From Pedobacter sp. ASV28 (lineage in GTDB: Bacteria; Bacteroidota; Bacteroidia; Sphingobacteriales; Sphingobacteriaceae): a DNA stretch of 64,000 bases. Numbering within the stretch: the first letter of the stretch is position 1; each line of letters opens with the position of its first letter. The position numbers were made by a program, and so were the translations under genes. Of this stretch, positions 34,584 through 43,201 are shown in pieces. The stretch spans positions 1 through 64,000 of the forward strand of contig NZ_JAELTN010000027.1 in assembly GCF_016428855.1 (NCBI RefSeq). Direction: 5' to 3'. The notes under the pieces were generated by a model, which did not search any database, was not told the origin of the DNA, and saw only the letters and a list, made by a program, of their open reading frames with translations.

Positions 34584-35759
34584 ATGAACTCATACCAAAG
34601 CCAAGAAATAGCATTAGCCAAACAGGCTGCTATTAAGGTCTTGCTCCATAATGCCCATGGACCTTTTCATGGCCTACCACGTACTGCAGGTTGGGGATAT
34701 CCCGAACCCTATACCAGAGACCTCATGCTTTCTACATTGGGATTTGCCGTGTCGGGTAATGTTAAACTTGTCCAATTGATCGAACGTACCCTGGTCACGC
34801 TTTCCAAAAACCAGTCTGAAAATGGGCATATCCCTTCCATGGTACACGATGCCGAAAATCGTGGAGCTAGTGATACCACGCCGCTGTTTTTGTTGGCTAC
34901 AGCTATATTTAGGGATTTATCAGGTCAATACCAATTTTTGGAAGAAGCGGTAAACAAGGCCGTAAAATGGATGGAGTACCAAAGACCATCAGACGACTAT
35001 CTTATTGCACAACTGCCTACCAGCGATTGGCGGGACGAACAGTGGGTGCTTGGTTATGGACTTTATGTAAATACCATCGTGTACAGTTACCTAAGTATGT
35101 TAAACATGGATAAAGCTGCGGCCTACATTAGGGAACAGATGCATTGTTTTACCATTACCAAAAAAACAGTACACGCTCATGTACATGGTGGACTTACGGT
35201 TAAATACAAACCATATTATGCCATGTGGGCCTATAAGGTATACAGTAGTGAAAGATTTGACCTGCTGGGCAATTCGATGGCCATATTGTCGGGTATAGCC
35301 CCACCTACAAGAGCAGTGAAGATGACCAATTGGATTGCTCTCGAATGTAAGGAAATGATGAAAAAAGGTGAATTGGGTATCGATCTAGCCCCCAATTTTT
35401 TCCCCTTTATCTACCCGGGTCAACCAGACTGGATAGACCGTTATGCCGAATTTAATTTGCCTGGTCATTACCACAATGGTGGTGTATGGCCCTTTGTGTC
35501 GGCATTCCATGTGGCGGCTCTGGTGGCTGCAGGTAGGCCATCTATGGCATTGAATAACCTAATGGCCCTCACCCAACTGGTAAAGAAAGGTGTAAATACC
35601 GAACTGGAATACGGCTTTAATGAATGGTATGATCCGGTCAATGGTAAACCCATGGGCCAAGACTGGCAAACTTGGTCAGCAGCCCTCTATCTGTATGCAG
35701 CAGTTTGTGTAGAAACTAACCATACTCCGTTTTTTGATCAGATGAGAAAGAGGAATTGA
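34584..35759 (+). CDS. (alpha/alpha)6-barrel glycoside hydrolase, GH100-like or amylo-alpha-1,6-glucosidase-like
   Basis: 391 residues, no signal peptide, so cytoplasmic. Helical repeats and motifs AGWGYPEPYTRDLML, SDWRDEQWVLGYGLYVN, FNLPGHYHNGGVWPFV and YGFNEWYDPVNG suggest a six-hairpin barrel as in neutral invertases (GH100) or GDE-type debranching enzymes. The acidic residues of TRDLM and DWRDE and of FNEWYD are candidates for catalysis. I cannot choose between the families from sequence alone. It ends the operon with the deacetylase and glycosyltransferase, so it may trim or recycle the same glycoside. Confidence 0.65.
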   Translation: MNSYQSQEIALAKQAAIKVLLHNAHGPFHGLPRTAGWGYPEPYTRDLMLSTLGFAVSGNVKLVQLIERTLVTLSKNQSENGHIPSMVHDAENRGASDTTPLFLLATAIFRDLSGQYQFLEEAVNKAVKWMEYQRPSDDYLIAQLPTSDWRDEQWVLGYGLYVNTIVYSYLSMLNMDKAAAYIREQMHCFTITKKTVHAHVHGGLTVKYKPYYAMWAYKVYSSERFDLLGNSMAILSGIAPPTRAVKMTNWIALECKEMMKKGELGIDLAPNFFPFIYPGQPDWIDRYAEFNLPGHYHNGGVWPFVSAFHVAALVAAGRPSMALNNLMALTQLVKKGVNTELEYGFNEWYDPVNGKPMGQDWQTWSAALYLYAAVCVETNHTPFFDQMRKRN

Positions 35760-35812
35760 TGAACAATAGGGTTTAGGAAAACAAAGATGATTGCCCACTG
35801 TCATCTTTTCCA

Positions 35813-35826
35813 ATGACGGGTGTCAT
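35813..35826. promoter_or_regulatory. FNR/FixK-like dyad upstream of the second helical protein/Hsp20 genes
   Basis: ATGACGGGTGTCAT fits NTGAYnnnnRTCAN with symmetric arms ATGAC/GTCAT. It lies about 45 bp before the ATG of the small helical protein, near the position of a class II activator site. Confidence 0.58.
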
Positions 35827-35864
35827 AAATTGTTAACCATTAAGGTGGTAATTTTAAATAAAAA

Positions 35865-36305
35865 ATGATGAAAACAATCAACGATAATGGTTTGAATACC
35901 GAACTACAGGAACTCTACCTGGTCAATAAGCAATGGTTGCAGGATCTCGAATTTTTGGATACCGAACTCAGGTTTTTAGAAAATCGTTTTGCCGAATCAT
36001 TTGCGCCGTTAATGAGCAAGAACAATGTGGCCACCATGAAGGAGCTACTTATGGCAGCTACGTCCATCGATAAGGTAAATTTGCTTTTGAAAAAAGAGAT
36101 CCACTCCTTCCTGAAACAAATAGAAGGACAGCTCTTAAAGCAGGAGGCAGATTTTGGAATGGAACTGCTCGAACGACATGCGCAGCTAATGAATGAAATA
36201 ACTGAAATAATGCAAGCCTACCACTTGGTCAAAAGCAAGGTGTTCAAATTGGCGCAAAAAGCTTTGAAATCAGATCCCTACCTAAATGTGAGCGCTATAG
36301 GGTAG
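35865..36305 (+). CDS. Small helical/coiled-coil protein of unknown function, paralogue of the 23716 product
   Basis: 146 residues, soluble and helical, with no recognised domain. The core WLQDLEFLDTELRFLENRFAES resembles WKSELDFFTIEVGFYMHVFSEE of the 23716-24138 product, and both continue with long amphipathic helices rich in L, E and K. Both genes have an FNR-like dyad 45-105 bp upstream. This one precedes Hsp20 by 74 bp. Adjacent ATG codons make the first residue uncertain by one. A structural or chaperone-accessory role is possible, but nothing in the sequence shows it. Confidence 0.7.
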   Translation: MMKTINDNGLNTELQELYLVNKQWLQDLEFLDTELRFLENRFAESFAPLMSKNNVATMKELLMAATSIDKVNLLLKKEIHSFLKQIEGQLLKQEADFGMELLERHAQLMNEITEIMQAYHLVKSKVFKLAQKALKSDPYLNVSAIG

Positions 36306-36379
36306 CTAATATTTGATCCATTGACTTTTGCCTTTTTTTGTAGGTCGAATTTGTGAAACATCACTTAAAATAAAATAAT

Positions 36380-36802
36380 ATGGATACGCTAGCAAAAAAT
36401 ACCAAATTACCAAAAGAACGGTCAATGACCGAAAATTTTTGGGACATTGACACCTTTGAAAATCCTGATGAACCCAGATACCCGGTAAATATCAGGGAAA
36501 CAGATAGCAAATATGAATTGGAAGTGGCGGTGCCCAACTTTAGAAAGAAAGACTTTAAGGTAACTACCGAAAATGGTATACTCTCCATTATGGCCGAGTG
36601 TAGCAAAAACAAAAGTAAAACAGGTAATTACATTCGAAAAGAATTCTCGCATGCTTCGTTTACGGGTTCCTTTAGGCTCCCTGAAAATATAGCGGAAGAC
36701 CATATCCTGGCCAAATATCGCAAAGGCCTGTTTGCCATTAGCCTTAAGAAATCAGACCAGCAGGGAAAACTGCTTAAAAAACACCTTATCAAAATTCGTT
36801 GA
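36380..36802 (+). CDS. Hsp20/alpha-crystallin small heat shock protein
   Basis: 140 residues. The alpha-crystallin domain runs from about 35 to 130 (YPVNIRETDSKYELEVAVP, KKDFKVTTENGILSI, SFRLPENIAEDHILAKYRKGLFAISLKK), and the C-terminal tail ends in an I-x-I motif (LIKIR) used for oligomer assembly. Such proteins hold unfolding proteins as ATP-independent chaperones. It lies 74 bp after the small helical protein, without an obvious dyad site of its own, and is probably co-transcribed with it. It closes the stress island; a dispersed repeat follows. Confidence 0.92.
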   Translation: MDTLAKNTKLPKERSMTENFWDIDTFENPDEPRYPVNIRETDSKYELEVAVPNFRKKDFKVTTENGILSIMAECSKNKSKTGNYIRKEFSHASFTGSFRLPENIAEDHILAKYRKGLFAISLKKSDQQGKLLKKHLIKIR

Positions 36803-36814
36803 TGTACATTATTA

Positions 36815-36955
36815 GGTATAGATTCCTCCTATCGTCGGAATGACAAGAAGGGGAGCAGAATTGCCAGAAAGAAAGTGGAACGGTGAAAAATGGGGGGAAG
36901 CCCCCTTTCTGGCCTGAATTGTCATCTTGAGCGCAACCTGTACCGATTTATCGGT
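36815..36955 (+). repeat. Dispersed intergenic repeat, copy 2 (plus orientation)
   Basis: 141 bp that begin with GGTATAGATTCCTCCT and CGTCGGAATGAC (module A) and end in ACCTGTACCGATTTATCGGT (module B). The copy at 38701-38841 has the same length of 141 bp and is similar throughout, including the middle CGGTGAA and GGAAGCCCCCTTTC. No coding frame is supported in it. Confidence 0.85.
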
Positions 36956-37264
36956 TTTTTCAAAATCTAATGGGCGATCAATTAGTCATTTCCTCAACGA
37001 AGATTATAGCACCGCAACACACCAATGGAAGGAATTGATATGGGACGGGTAATGGTTTTTCTGATGTGAAGATAAAAAATGGCGTTTTAAGTGTAAACTT
37101 TGAATGACTAGGGGGTGTTTTTAGCTAAATGGGGGCTACAATTATAAATTACTTCCAGCCGAATAGAAACTTGTGGTGATAACTCAAATTATGCTAATAA
37201 AAAGATTTTTTTTAAATTTATTAATTTAACAATTGTCTTTAATTAACTTAAAAATCTCATTTTT
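36956..37264. other. AT-rich gap before the Ntn amidase gene
   Basis: No gene is supported here. The last 100 bp are very AT-rich with runs of T and A and would be a natural promoter region for the amidase, but I see no clean TAnnTTTG element and no TGAY-n4-RTCA dyad. Confidence 0.5.
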
Positions 37265-38326
37265 ATGAAAATCACTAAATTTATACTAACTACAATGGTA
37301 TTAACCGTTGTTTCTGTATTTGGCGCACCGGAAAAAATGGACGCCTGTACAAGAGTGGTTTACAAGGGGCCGAACAATACAATCCTTACCGCCAGGAGCA
37401 TGGATTTCACCATCCCTATTCCTTCTAACTTATGGCTGTTCCCCAGAGGAATGGAACGTGACGGAAGCACAGGGAAAAACACGGTGAAATGGAGCGCTAA
37501 ATATGGCAGTATGACCACTAGTTCTTGGGATATTGCAGTATCAGATGGAATGAATGAGAAAGGTCTTGTTGCCAATCTGCTTTGGCTTGTAAGTTCAAAA
37601 TATCCTCAGTTTTCGAAAGAAGGTAATAGTAAAAAAGGCTTATCCGTTTCATTATGGGCACAATATGCTTTGGATAATTTTGCTACAGTAGCCGAAGCTG
37701 TGGAAGAGTTTAAGAAAGAAGCATTTGTAGTGGTGACAGATTTTATCCCAGGAACTGATAAATTTACAACAGTACACTTGTCCTTATCAGATGCCACTGG
37801 CGACAACGCTATCTTGGAATATATAAACGGTAAGTTAGTAATCCATCACGATCCTTCTTATACTGTAATGACAAACGACCCGGTATTTGAAGAACAATTA
37901 GCCATAAACGAATATTGGAAAGGCATTCCTGGTAATATATTTCTTCCTGGCACTAACAGAGCGGCAGATCGATATGTTCGTGCCTCCTACTATATCAAAG
38001 CCATTCCGCAAACAGACGAAACCAGAATTGCTGTAGCTGGGGCCTTCAGTGTCATCAGACAGTGCTCTGTTCCTTATGGTATTTCTACCGAAGGTTTCCC
38101 AAATCTATCCACTACCAGATGGAGAACTGTTTCTGACCAGAAAAATCTGGTATATTATTTCGAAGATGCCCTTAGCCCAAATGCCATTTGGGTTGATTTG
38201 AAAAAATTGGATTTCAGTAAAACTGGAAAAGTCAAAAAACTTGCATTAGATAAAAACCAAATTTATGCAGGAGAAACTTCTAAGCAATTTGTTGAAACAA
38301 AACCTTTTGTATTCCAGGGTATTTAG
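37265..38326 (+). CDS. Linear amide C-N hydrolase (choloylglycine hydrolase / penicillin V acylase family, Ntn)
   Basis: 353 residues. A signal-like segment (about 5-20) is followed by DACTRVVY, where Cys28 would become the N-terminal nucleophile after processing. Family residues visible are the Arg next to it (CTR), AVSDGMNEKGLVANLLW, MTNDPVFEEQL and GTNRAADRYVRA, the Asn and Arg positions of the bile-salt hydrolase/penicillin acylase site. Substrates in the family include conjugated bile acids, penicillin V and acyl-homoserine lactones. It stands alone between repeat-rich gaps. In a non-gut organism a quorum-quenching or peptide-acyl role is as likely as bile hydrolysis. Confidence 0.88.
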   Translation: MKITKFILTTMVLTVVSVFGAPEKMDACTRVVYKGPNNTILTARSMDFTIPIPSNLWLFPRGMERDGSTGKNTVKWSAKYGSMTTSSWDIAVSDGMNEKGLVANLLWLVSSKYPQFSKEGNSKKGLSVSLWAQYALDNFATVAEAVEEFKKEAFVVVTDFIPGTDKFTTVHLSLSDATGDNAILEYINGKLVIHHDPSYTVMTNDPVFEEQLAINEYWKGIPGNIFLPGTNRAADRYVRASYYIKAIPQTDETRIAVAGAFSVIRQCSVPYGISTEGFPNLSTTRWRTVSDQKNLVYYFEDALSPNAIWVDLKKLDFSKTGKVKKLALDKNQIYAGETSKQFVETKPFVFQGI

Positions 38327-38446
38327 GTTATGAAAATTCACAACTTAAAAATGGTATTGATGAAGTTGCGCTCATTATGAGCCCTCTTTTGGTCGTACTT
38401 ACTATTATAAGTAGTTAGATGTGCTAGGAATATCTCATCTCGTGAT

Positions 38447-38513
38447 GTTGTTCGGGACTTGTTCGGGAAAATGGCCCTTTTAGCGAAGCCGACTCGAACA
38501 AGCCCCGAACAAC
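38447..38513. repeat. Long inverted repeat (19-bp arms)
   Basis: Arms at 38447-38465 and 38495-38513 pair over 19 bp with one G-T wobble and a 29-nt loop. Each arm contains two partial copies of the TTCGGG unit, so it is also internally repeated. No U tract follows directly, so it is not a typical terminator; it lies in the 618-bp gap after the Ntn amidase. Confidence 0.7.
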
Positions 38514-38700
38514 ACCCGAAGAAAGCCCCATTTTCTTAGCTTAAAATAGCGTATGTCTTAGGGTTAAAAGAAATCAAAAAAGTATAGTTTTGGCTTTCAC
38601 CTATTTTAACTTTAATGGGCAGATACCTGATGTTATAAAGAAGTGAGGCGGTGCTTGTATCTCCAATATATAGTGAAGGATTCGGGCAAGGGTATTCCAT

Positions 38701-38930
38701 GGTATAGGTTCCTCCTTTCGTCGGAATGATGTGAGGGGGAGTGAAATTATCAAAAAGAAAAGAAGAACGGTGAACCATAGGGAAGCCCCCTTTCCCAGCC
38801 TAAATTATCACCTAGAATGCAACCTGTACCGATTTATCGGTAGCAAAGGATCCAAACAAGGACATTTTTGGTATAGATTCTTCCTGCCGTCGGAATGACG
38901 GAAAGGAGAATAAAATGATAAAAAGGAAGC
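38701..38930 (+). repeat. Dispersed intergenic repeat, copies 3 and 4 in tandem (A-B-A)
   Basis: Module A (38701), module B ending in ACCGATTTATCGGT at 38841, a spacer of about 28 bp, then a second module A from 38870 (GGTATAGATTCTTCCT, CGTCGGAATGACGG). The B-spacer-A half is the same arrangement as copy 1 at 9950-10077 read on the minus strand. The remainder of the 38327-38944 gap shows no gene. Confidence 0.82.
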
Positions 38931-38944
38931 AGCTATGAAGTGCC

Positions 38945-40147
38945 CTAGCCGAGTTCGAGTTCAATTCTCTTGACAATTTCTATGCAGGCCCTGCCATTGT
39001 GGTAGGGGCATTTCCAGAACCCCGCTTTATCTTCATGCTGCATAACATAAAACTGAAAGTCTACGCCCCAAAACCATTCCCCGTGCTCCTTGTCTTTTAT
39101 ATGTTGTTTCACGAAATTCCAGGTTTTTATGGACTGTTCGAGGTAGTATATGTTGCCGGAGACTTGCCAGGCATTGAATAGGCCCACCATGGCCTCGGCC
39201 TGTGGCCACCAGTGGAACTCCTTGATCCAATGTTGTGTATGGGGATCATATTCATATAATAGTCCGCCGTTTTTATGAACGCCATTTAGCGCGGCATCTG
39301 TCATCTTTAAGGCTAAATCTTGGAAGATGAGTATTTCTGCTGCATCGTCAATCAGCGCTGCTGCTTCTAACAGTAGCCAGGCCGCTTCTATATCATGCCC
39401 AAATGAAATCAGGGTTGATCTAACCGTCCAGTTTTCGGTGAAGAACAATTGGAGGTGGCCTTTTTGCGGATGGATGATATGGGTTTTGAAATTGTAGAGT
39501 AAACGCTTTATCGATGTTTTTAAATCGGTATTTTGCCAAACGGTATACAGGTTGGCATAGGCTTCGATTACGTGCAGGTGAGTATTCATCGACTTTTTTT
39601 CATTCTGGTCTTTTTCGCTCAGCCTTAAATCATCAATGGCATGCCAGTCTTGGGTGTGGGCCTCGATATAGCCGGTATGTACTTTATCATAGCTGTGTTT
39701 TTCCAATAAGCCATAGGTCGCTTTGGCTAAATTTAAGGCTCGTTCTTCGTTCGTAGCCTTATAATATTCCGCTAGTGCGTAAATGGCAAAGGCCTGTCCG
39801 TACACCTGTTTTTTCCCATCCAAAAGCTGTCCTTCTGCGGTGAGCGACCAATAAAACCCACCTTCTTTTTCATCTAGAAAGAAACGGTTAAGGTAGTTAA
39901 AGGCCCTGCTGGCCAGCTCCAGGTATCGGGCTTCTTTTTTTAAGAGATAGGCCGAAGAAAAGGTATAAAGGATGCGGGCATTCAGCACTACGCCCTTGGG
40001 GGCTGGAAAAGCTTCGTTTTTAGAATTTATTTTGCCATAAAACCCACCATTTTCTTCATCTACGGCATAAACGTCCCACCAGTTGAGCAATTGCGAAAGC
40101 TCTTGGTCAAGTTCGTTACGAAGGTTGGTTAACAGCTGGTGATGCAT
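38945..40147 (-). CDS. Cellobiose 2-epimerase / AGE-family sugar 2-epimerase
   Basis: 400 residues with the (alpha/alpha)6 AGE fold: LNWWDVYAVDEENGGFYG at the start, KQVYGQAFAIYALAEYY, ISFGHDIEAAWLLLEAA and EFHWWPQAEAMVG, the last two holding His residues of the active site. Cellobiose 2-epimerase turns mannobiose into mannosyl-glucose, which is the substrate of the phosphorylase encoded just upstream. No signal peptide, so cytoplasmic. Its ATG overlaps the stop of the GH130 gene (TAATG), showing translational coupling. This is the same set as the B. fragilis mannan pathway. It ends the operon. Confidence 0.88.
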   Translation of the reverse strand: MHHQLLTNLRNELDQELSQLLNWWDVYAVDEENGGFYGKINSKNEAFPAPKGVVLNARILYTFSSAYLLKKEARYLELASRAFNYLNRFFLDEKEGGFYWSLTAEGQLLDGKKQVYGQAFAIYALAEYYKATNEERALNLAKATYGLLEKHSYDKVHTGYIEAHTQDWHAIDDLRLSEKDQNEKKSMNTHLHVIEAYANLYTVWQNTDLKTSIKRLLYNFKTHIIHPQKGHLQLFFTENWTVRSTLISFGHDIEAAWLLLEAAALIDDAAEILIFQDLALKMTDAALNGVHKNGGLLYEYDPHTQHWIKEFHWWPQAEAMVGLFNAWQVSGNIYYLEQSIKTWNFVKQHIKDKEHGEWFWGVDFQFYVMQHEDKAGFWKCPYHNGRACIEIVKRIELELG

Positions 40148-41370
40148 TAGGAAACAGTAGATTGGCCATTCAAATGTACATTAACATTTGGCGTAAAATC
40201 AAATGCCCTATTTTGATCAATAAGGTTAATAATGGTTTGTACCGTAGTGGCCGACCGAAGTCCGTCTTCCGGATTGTTCACCACATAATCTACAAGTTGA
40301 TCAATCGTACTAGTGGCAACATGTATACGTGTATCCGACGATGCATAGTAGATATAAACGGTGCCATCATCATCGGCAATCCAGCCATTGCAGAACACTA
40401 CATTAGAAACATCGCCAACCCTTTCTTCACCTTCTGGTGCAATAAAATAGCCGGCAGGTTTATGGATAACCTTGGTTAGATCGTGAAGATCGGTCATGAA
40501 CATATAAAGTACGTATCTTAAACCTGCTGCGGTATTTCTAACGCCATGTGCCAAATGTAGCCAGCCCTTACTGGTTTTGATGGGTGCAGGCCCTTGCCCA
40601 TTTTTTGCTTCGTAAACCGTATGGTAAACTTTTTTGTCGATGACGGTCTCTTCGGTGATGATAGCATGTTCTATGGAAGCAGATAAACCAAAGCCAATGC
40701 CCCCCCCTTTTCCTGCTTCGATAAAACTATCTTGCGGACGTGTATAAAAAGCATATTTCCCTTCTACAAATTCTGGATGCAGTACTACATTTCTCTGCTG
40801 TGCAGAATTGGTTTTTAAATCGGCCAATCTTTCCCAATCTATCAGGTTCTTGGTACGTGCTATGCCACATTGTGCTATGGCTGCAGACTGGTCGCTATCA
40901 CTGGCATTGGCATCTCTTCTTTCGGTGCAAAACAAACCGTAAATCCATCCATCTTCATGTATAACCAGCCTGATATCATATATGTTCGTGTCGGGATCTG
41001 CTGTTTCGGGCATAACAATGGGGTAGTCCCAAAATCTGAAATGATCAATGCCGTTAGGACTTTCGGCAATGGCGAAGAACGATTTCCGGTCTGTACCCTC
41101 CACTCTTACCATCAGAATGTATTTATCATTCCATTTGATGGCACCCGGATTTAAAACGGCGTTGATGCCAAACCTTTCTATCAGGAACGGATTGGTGCTG
41201 GGATTAAGATCGTATTTCCACTGAAAAGGTACATGTTTAGCAGTTAGAATAGGGTTTTTATAACGTTGGTACAGGCCATTGTTAGGTTTGGCCTTTATGT
41301 TGGCCGTTTGCCATAGTAGCTCTTGTTCTCGGATCATTTGCGAGATGCGTTGTTCGAAATTTGTGTTCAT
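40147..41370 (-). CDS. GH130 family 4-O-beta-D-mannosyl-D-glucose phosphorylase
   Basis: 407 residues with the GH130 five-bladed propeller motifs: [37 protein letters not shown] (Asp132 aligns with catalytic Asp131 of the B. fragilis enzyme as I recall it), [20 protein letters not shown] and [16 protein letters not shown]. The enzyme splits mannosyl-glucose with phosphate into mannose 1-phosphate and glucose. No signal peptide, so cytoplasmic. It lies 4 bp after the symporter gene and overlaps the epimerase gene downstream, exactly the order seen in other mannan pathways. The 1-type subfamily is inferred from context. Confidence 0.9.
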   Translation of the reverse strand: MNTNFEQRISQMIREQELLWQTANIKAKPNNGLYQRYKNPILTAKHVPFQWKYDLNPSTNPFLIERFGINAVLNPGAIKWNDKYILMVRVEGTDRKSFFAIAESPNGIDHFRFWDYPIVMPETADPDTNIYDIRLVIHEDGWIYGLFCTERRDANASDSDQSAAIAQCGIARTKNLIDWERLADLKTNSAQQRNVVLHPEFVEGKYAFYTRPQDSFIEAGKGGGIGFGLSASIEHAIITEETVIDKKVYHTVYEAKNGQGPAPIKTSKGWLHLAHGVRNTAAGLRYVLYMFMTDLHDLTKVIHKPAGYFIAPEGEERVGDVSNVVFCNGWIADDDGTVYIYYASSDTRIHVATSTIDQLVDYVVNNPEDGLRSATTVQTIINLIDQNRAFDFTPNVNVHLNGQSTVS

Positions 41371-41374
41371 AAGT

Positions 41375-43201
41375 TTAATCTTCTAATCTATTCCACCAGG
41401 TTCTTTTTAAAATGCTGATAATGACAGCTAAAATGGCAATGGTCACCAACAGCGGTTGGTACATGCCAATAATCAAATACATTGGAAATATGGTTAGGCA
41501 TAGTTGGGCAATAATGCCCAAGGCTACGTTAAACATATCGAGTTTGAAATTCTTGTTGGCCTTAAAGGAAGGGTCTTCTTCGGCTACCAACACATGTATG
41601 GGCTGCCAAAAGCCCCATGGCCTTATGTTTTTATAAAATGATTTTAGTACGGTAAGTTCGGTTGGCGGTGCGGTATAGGTGCCAATTAAGCATCCACCCA
41701 ACGACAACAGGAAGAGCAGTGGCCACCAGAATAGGGGAAGTCCGGTGGTGACATAGGGCATGAGTAGGGCGGCACCAACGCCTACGGCCATGCCCCAAAA
41801 GAAACCATGTGCATTGAAACGCCACCAATACCACTTTAAGCAGTTTGCGGCCACATAACCACCATACAGGCCACCTACAATCCATTGTAGAATGTTGTTC
41901 ACATCTTTGGTCAAAAAGCCAAAGCCTATGCCTGCGGCCACTACTAGCACCCCCACCATGTAGTTCATGGAAATGATCTTTTTTGTGGGGGCCTGGGGGT
42001 TGATGTATTTCAGGTAAATATCGTTTACGATGTAAGCTTGTGCCGCATTTAAGGTACCGCTAAACGTACCCATAAAGGCACCTAAAAGTCCGGTTAAGAC
42101 TAGGCCCAATACGCCTACTGGTAAAAAGTTGTTTATGGTAGCAGGCAATATCCTTTCAAAGTCGGTGATGCCATCTGGTCCTTTTAAATACAATTGATTA
42201 TAGTACAACAAGGCCAAAACCGTTAATCCGGTAATCATCGAATAGCGGATAGGCAATAAGACGATGCTGACAAAGCCTGTCATCTTACTGGCTTCTTTAG
42301 GACTTCTGGTACTCAGTATCTTTTGCATGTCGTAGTTTGGTGCCGGGCCGGCCAATGAAGCAAACACACCTTTCATCAACATCATCATAAAAAAGGCACC
42401 GAACAAACTAAAGCCATCTTCTGCTATTTTTTTGTTGGCATCGGCGGCAATCTTGCTCCAATCGAGCTCTAAATTCCATCCGAAGAAAGGGTTGTTCCAT
42501 CCTTTTGGCACATGCAAGCTTTGATGCTGCAGGTGCTGTACCGCGATAACGCCTATCGCTATACAGGCAATGGTCATGATCGAATATTTGATGGCATCGC
42601 CTAAAACGATACTGTGCATGCCGCCTATAATGGAATAGAACATGGCGAATAAGGTAAATATGATACCATAAAAATGAGATACATACTTATCGGGTACATG
42701 GAAAGGCACATAATCCCTTACATACTCCCAGGGAACAAAAACCTGGATAAATTTACCCAGCCCAATAAAACCATAGGCCAAAAAGCCCAAACAGCTGATG
42801 AGGGCAAAAGCAATAACAATGGCATGTGAACTGTTTACCCCTTTACCCACTTGCCCAAACCTGGTTTTTAGCCATTCGGCACCCGTAGTGGCATTAGATC
42901 TTCTTAGCCATTTGGATAGGAACATCATCATGAATACCTGGTTGAAAACTGGCCACAACCAAGGGATCCATATACTTTTAAAACCGTATACAAAACATAG
43001 GGCAACCATCCACATGGTGCCGCTAATGTCAAACATGTCGCTGGCATCGCTAAGCCCAAGCATATACCAGGGCAGTTTCTTGCCGCCCATTAAATAGCTT
43101 TCTTTGTCTTGTTTGGCTTTGTTTTTCATGTAAAAGCCAATCAGCACCATGGTAAGGAGATAAATGACAAGAATAGCAATGTCGATGAGTTGTAGTTTCA
43201 T
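41375..43201 (-). CDS. SSS-family Na+/sugar symporter of the mannan locus
   Basis: 608 residues with about 14 hydrophobic helices and the SSS family start [16 protein letters not shown] followed by [46 protein letters not shown] is the conserved helix-5 to -6 region. It should import mannobiose or short mannooligosaccharides across the inner membrane with sodium. The gene directly abuts the GH26 gene and precedes the GH130 gene by 4 bp. It corresponds to the putative transporter in the B. fragilis mannan cluster. Confidence 0.9.
   Translation of the reverse strand: MKLQLIDIAILVIYLLTMVLIGFYMKNKAKQDKESYLMGGKKLPWYMLGLSDASDMFDISGTMWMVALCFVYGFKSIWIPWLWPVFNQVFMMMFLSKWLRRSNATTGAEWLKTRFGQVGKGVNSSHAIVIAFALISCLGFLAYGFIGLGKFIQVFVPWEYVRDYVPFHVPDKYVSHFYGIIFTLFAMFYSIIGGMHSIVLGDAIKYSIMTIACIAIGVIAVQHLQHQSLHVPKGWNNPFFGWNLELDWSKIAADANKKIAEDGFSLFGAFFMMMLMKGVFASLAGPAPNYDMQKILSTRSPKEASKMTGFVSIVLLPIRYSMITGLTVLALLYYNQLYLKGPDGITDFERILPATINNFLPVGVLGLVLTGLLGAFMGTFSGTLNAAQAYIVNDIYLKYINPQAPTKKIISMNYMVGVLVVAAGIGFGFLTKDVNNILQWIVGGLYGGYVAANCLKWYWWRFNAHGFFWGMAVGVGAALLMPYVTTGLPLFWWPLLFLLSLGGCLIGTYTAPPTELTVLKSFYKNIRPWGFWQPIHVLVAEEDPSFKANKNFKLDMFNVALGIIAQLCLTIFPMYLIIGMYQPLLVTIAILAVIISILKRTWWNRLED

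Noticed and set aside
36306..36379. GTGAAACATCAC before Hsp20 as a further FNR-like site
   Set aside because: The arms are separated by four bases instead of six between TGA and TCA, so it does not match the other eight sites.
38536..38778. Open frame of 80 codons on the minus strand between the amidase and the epimerase
   Set aside because: Its first part lies in the dispersed repeat and the product shows no family features; treated as chance.
9950..38930. CRISPR-like array from the repeated intergenic modules
   Set aside because: The copies are few, far apart, in both orientations, and without regular unique spacers or cas genes.
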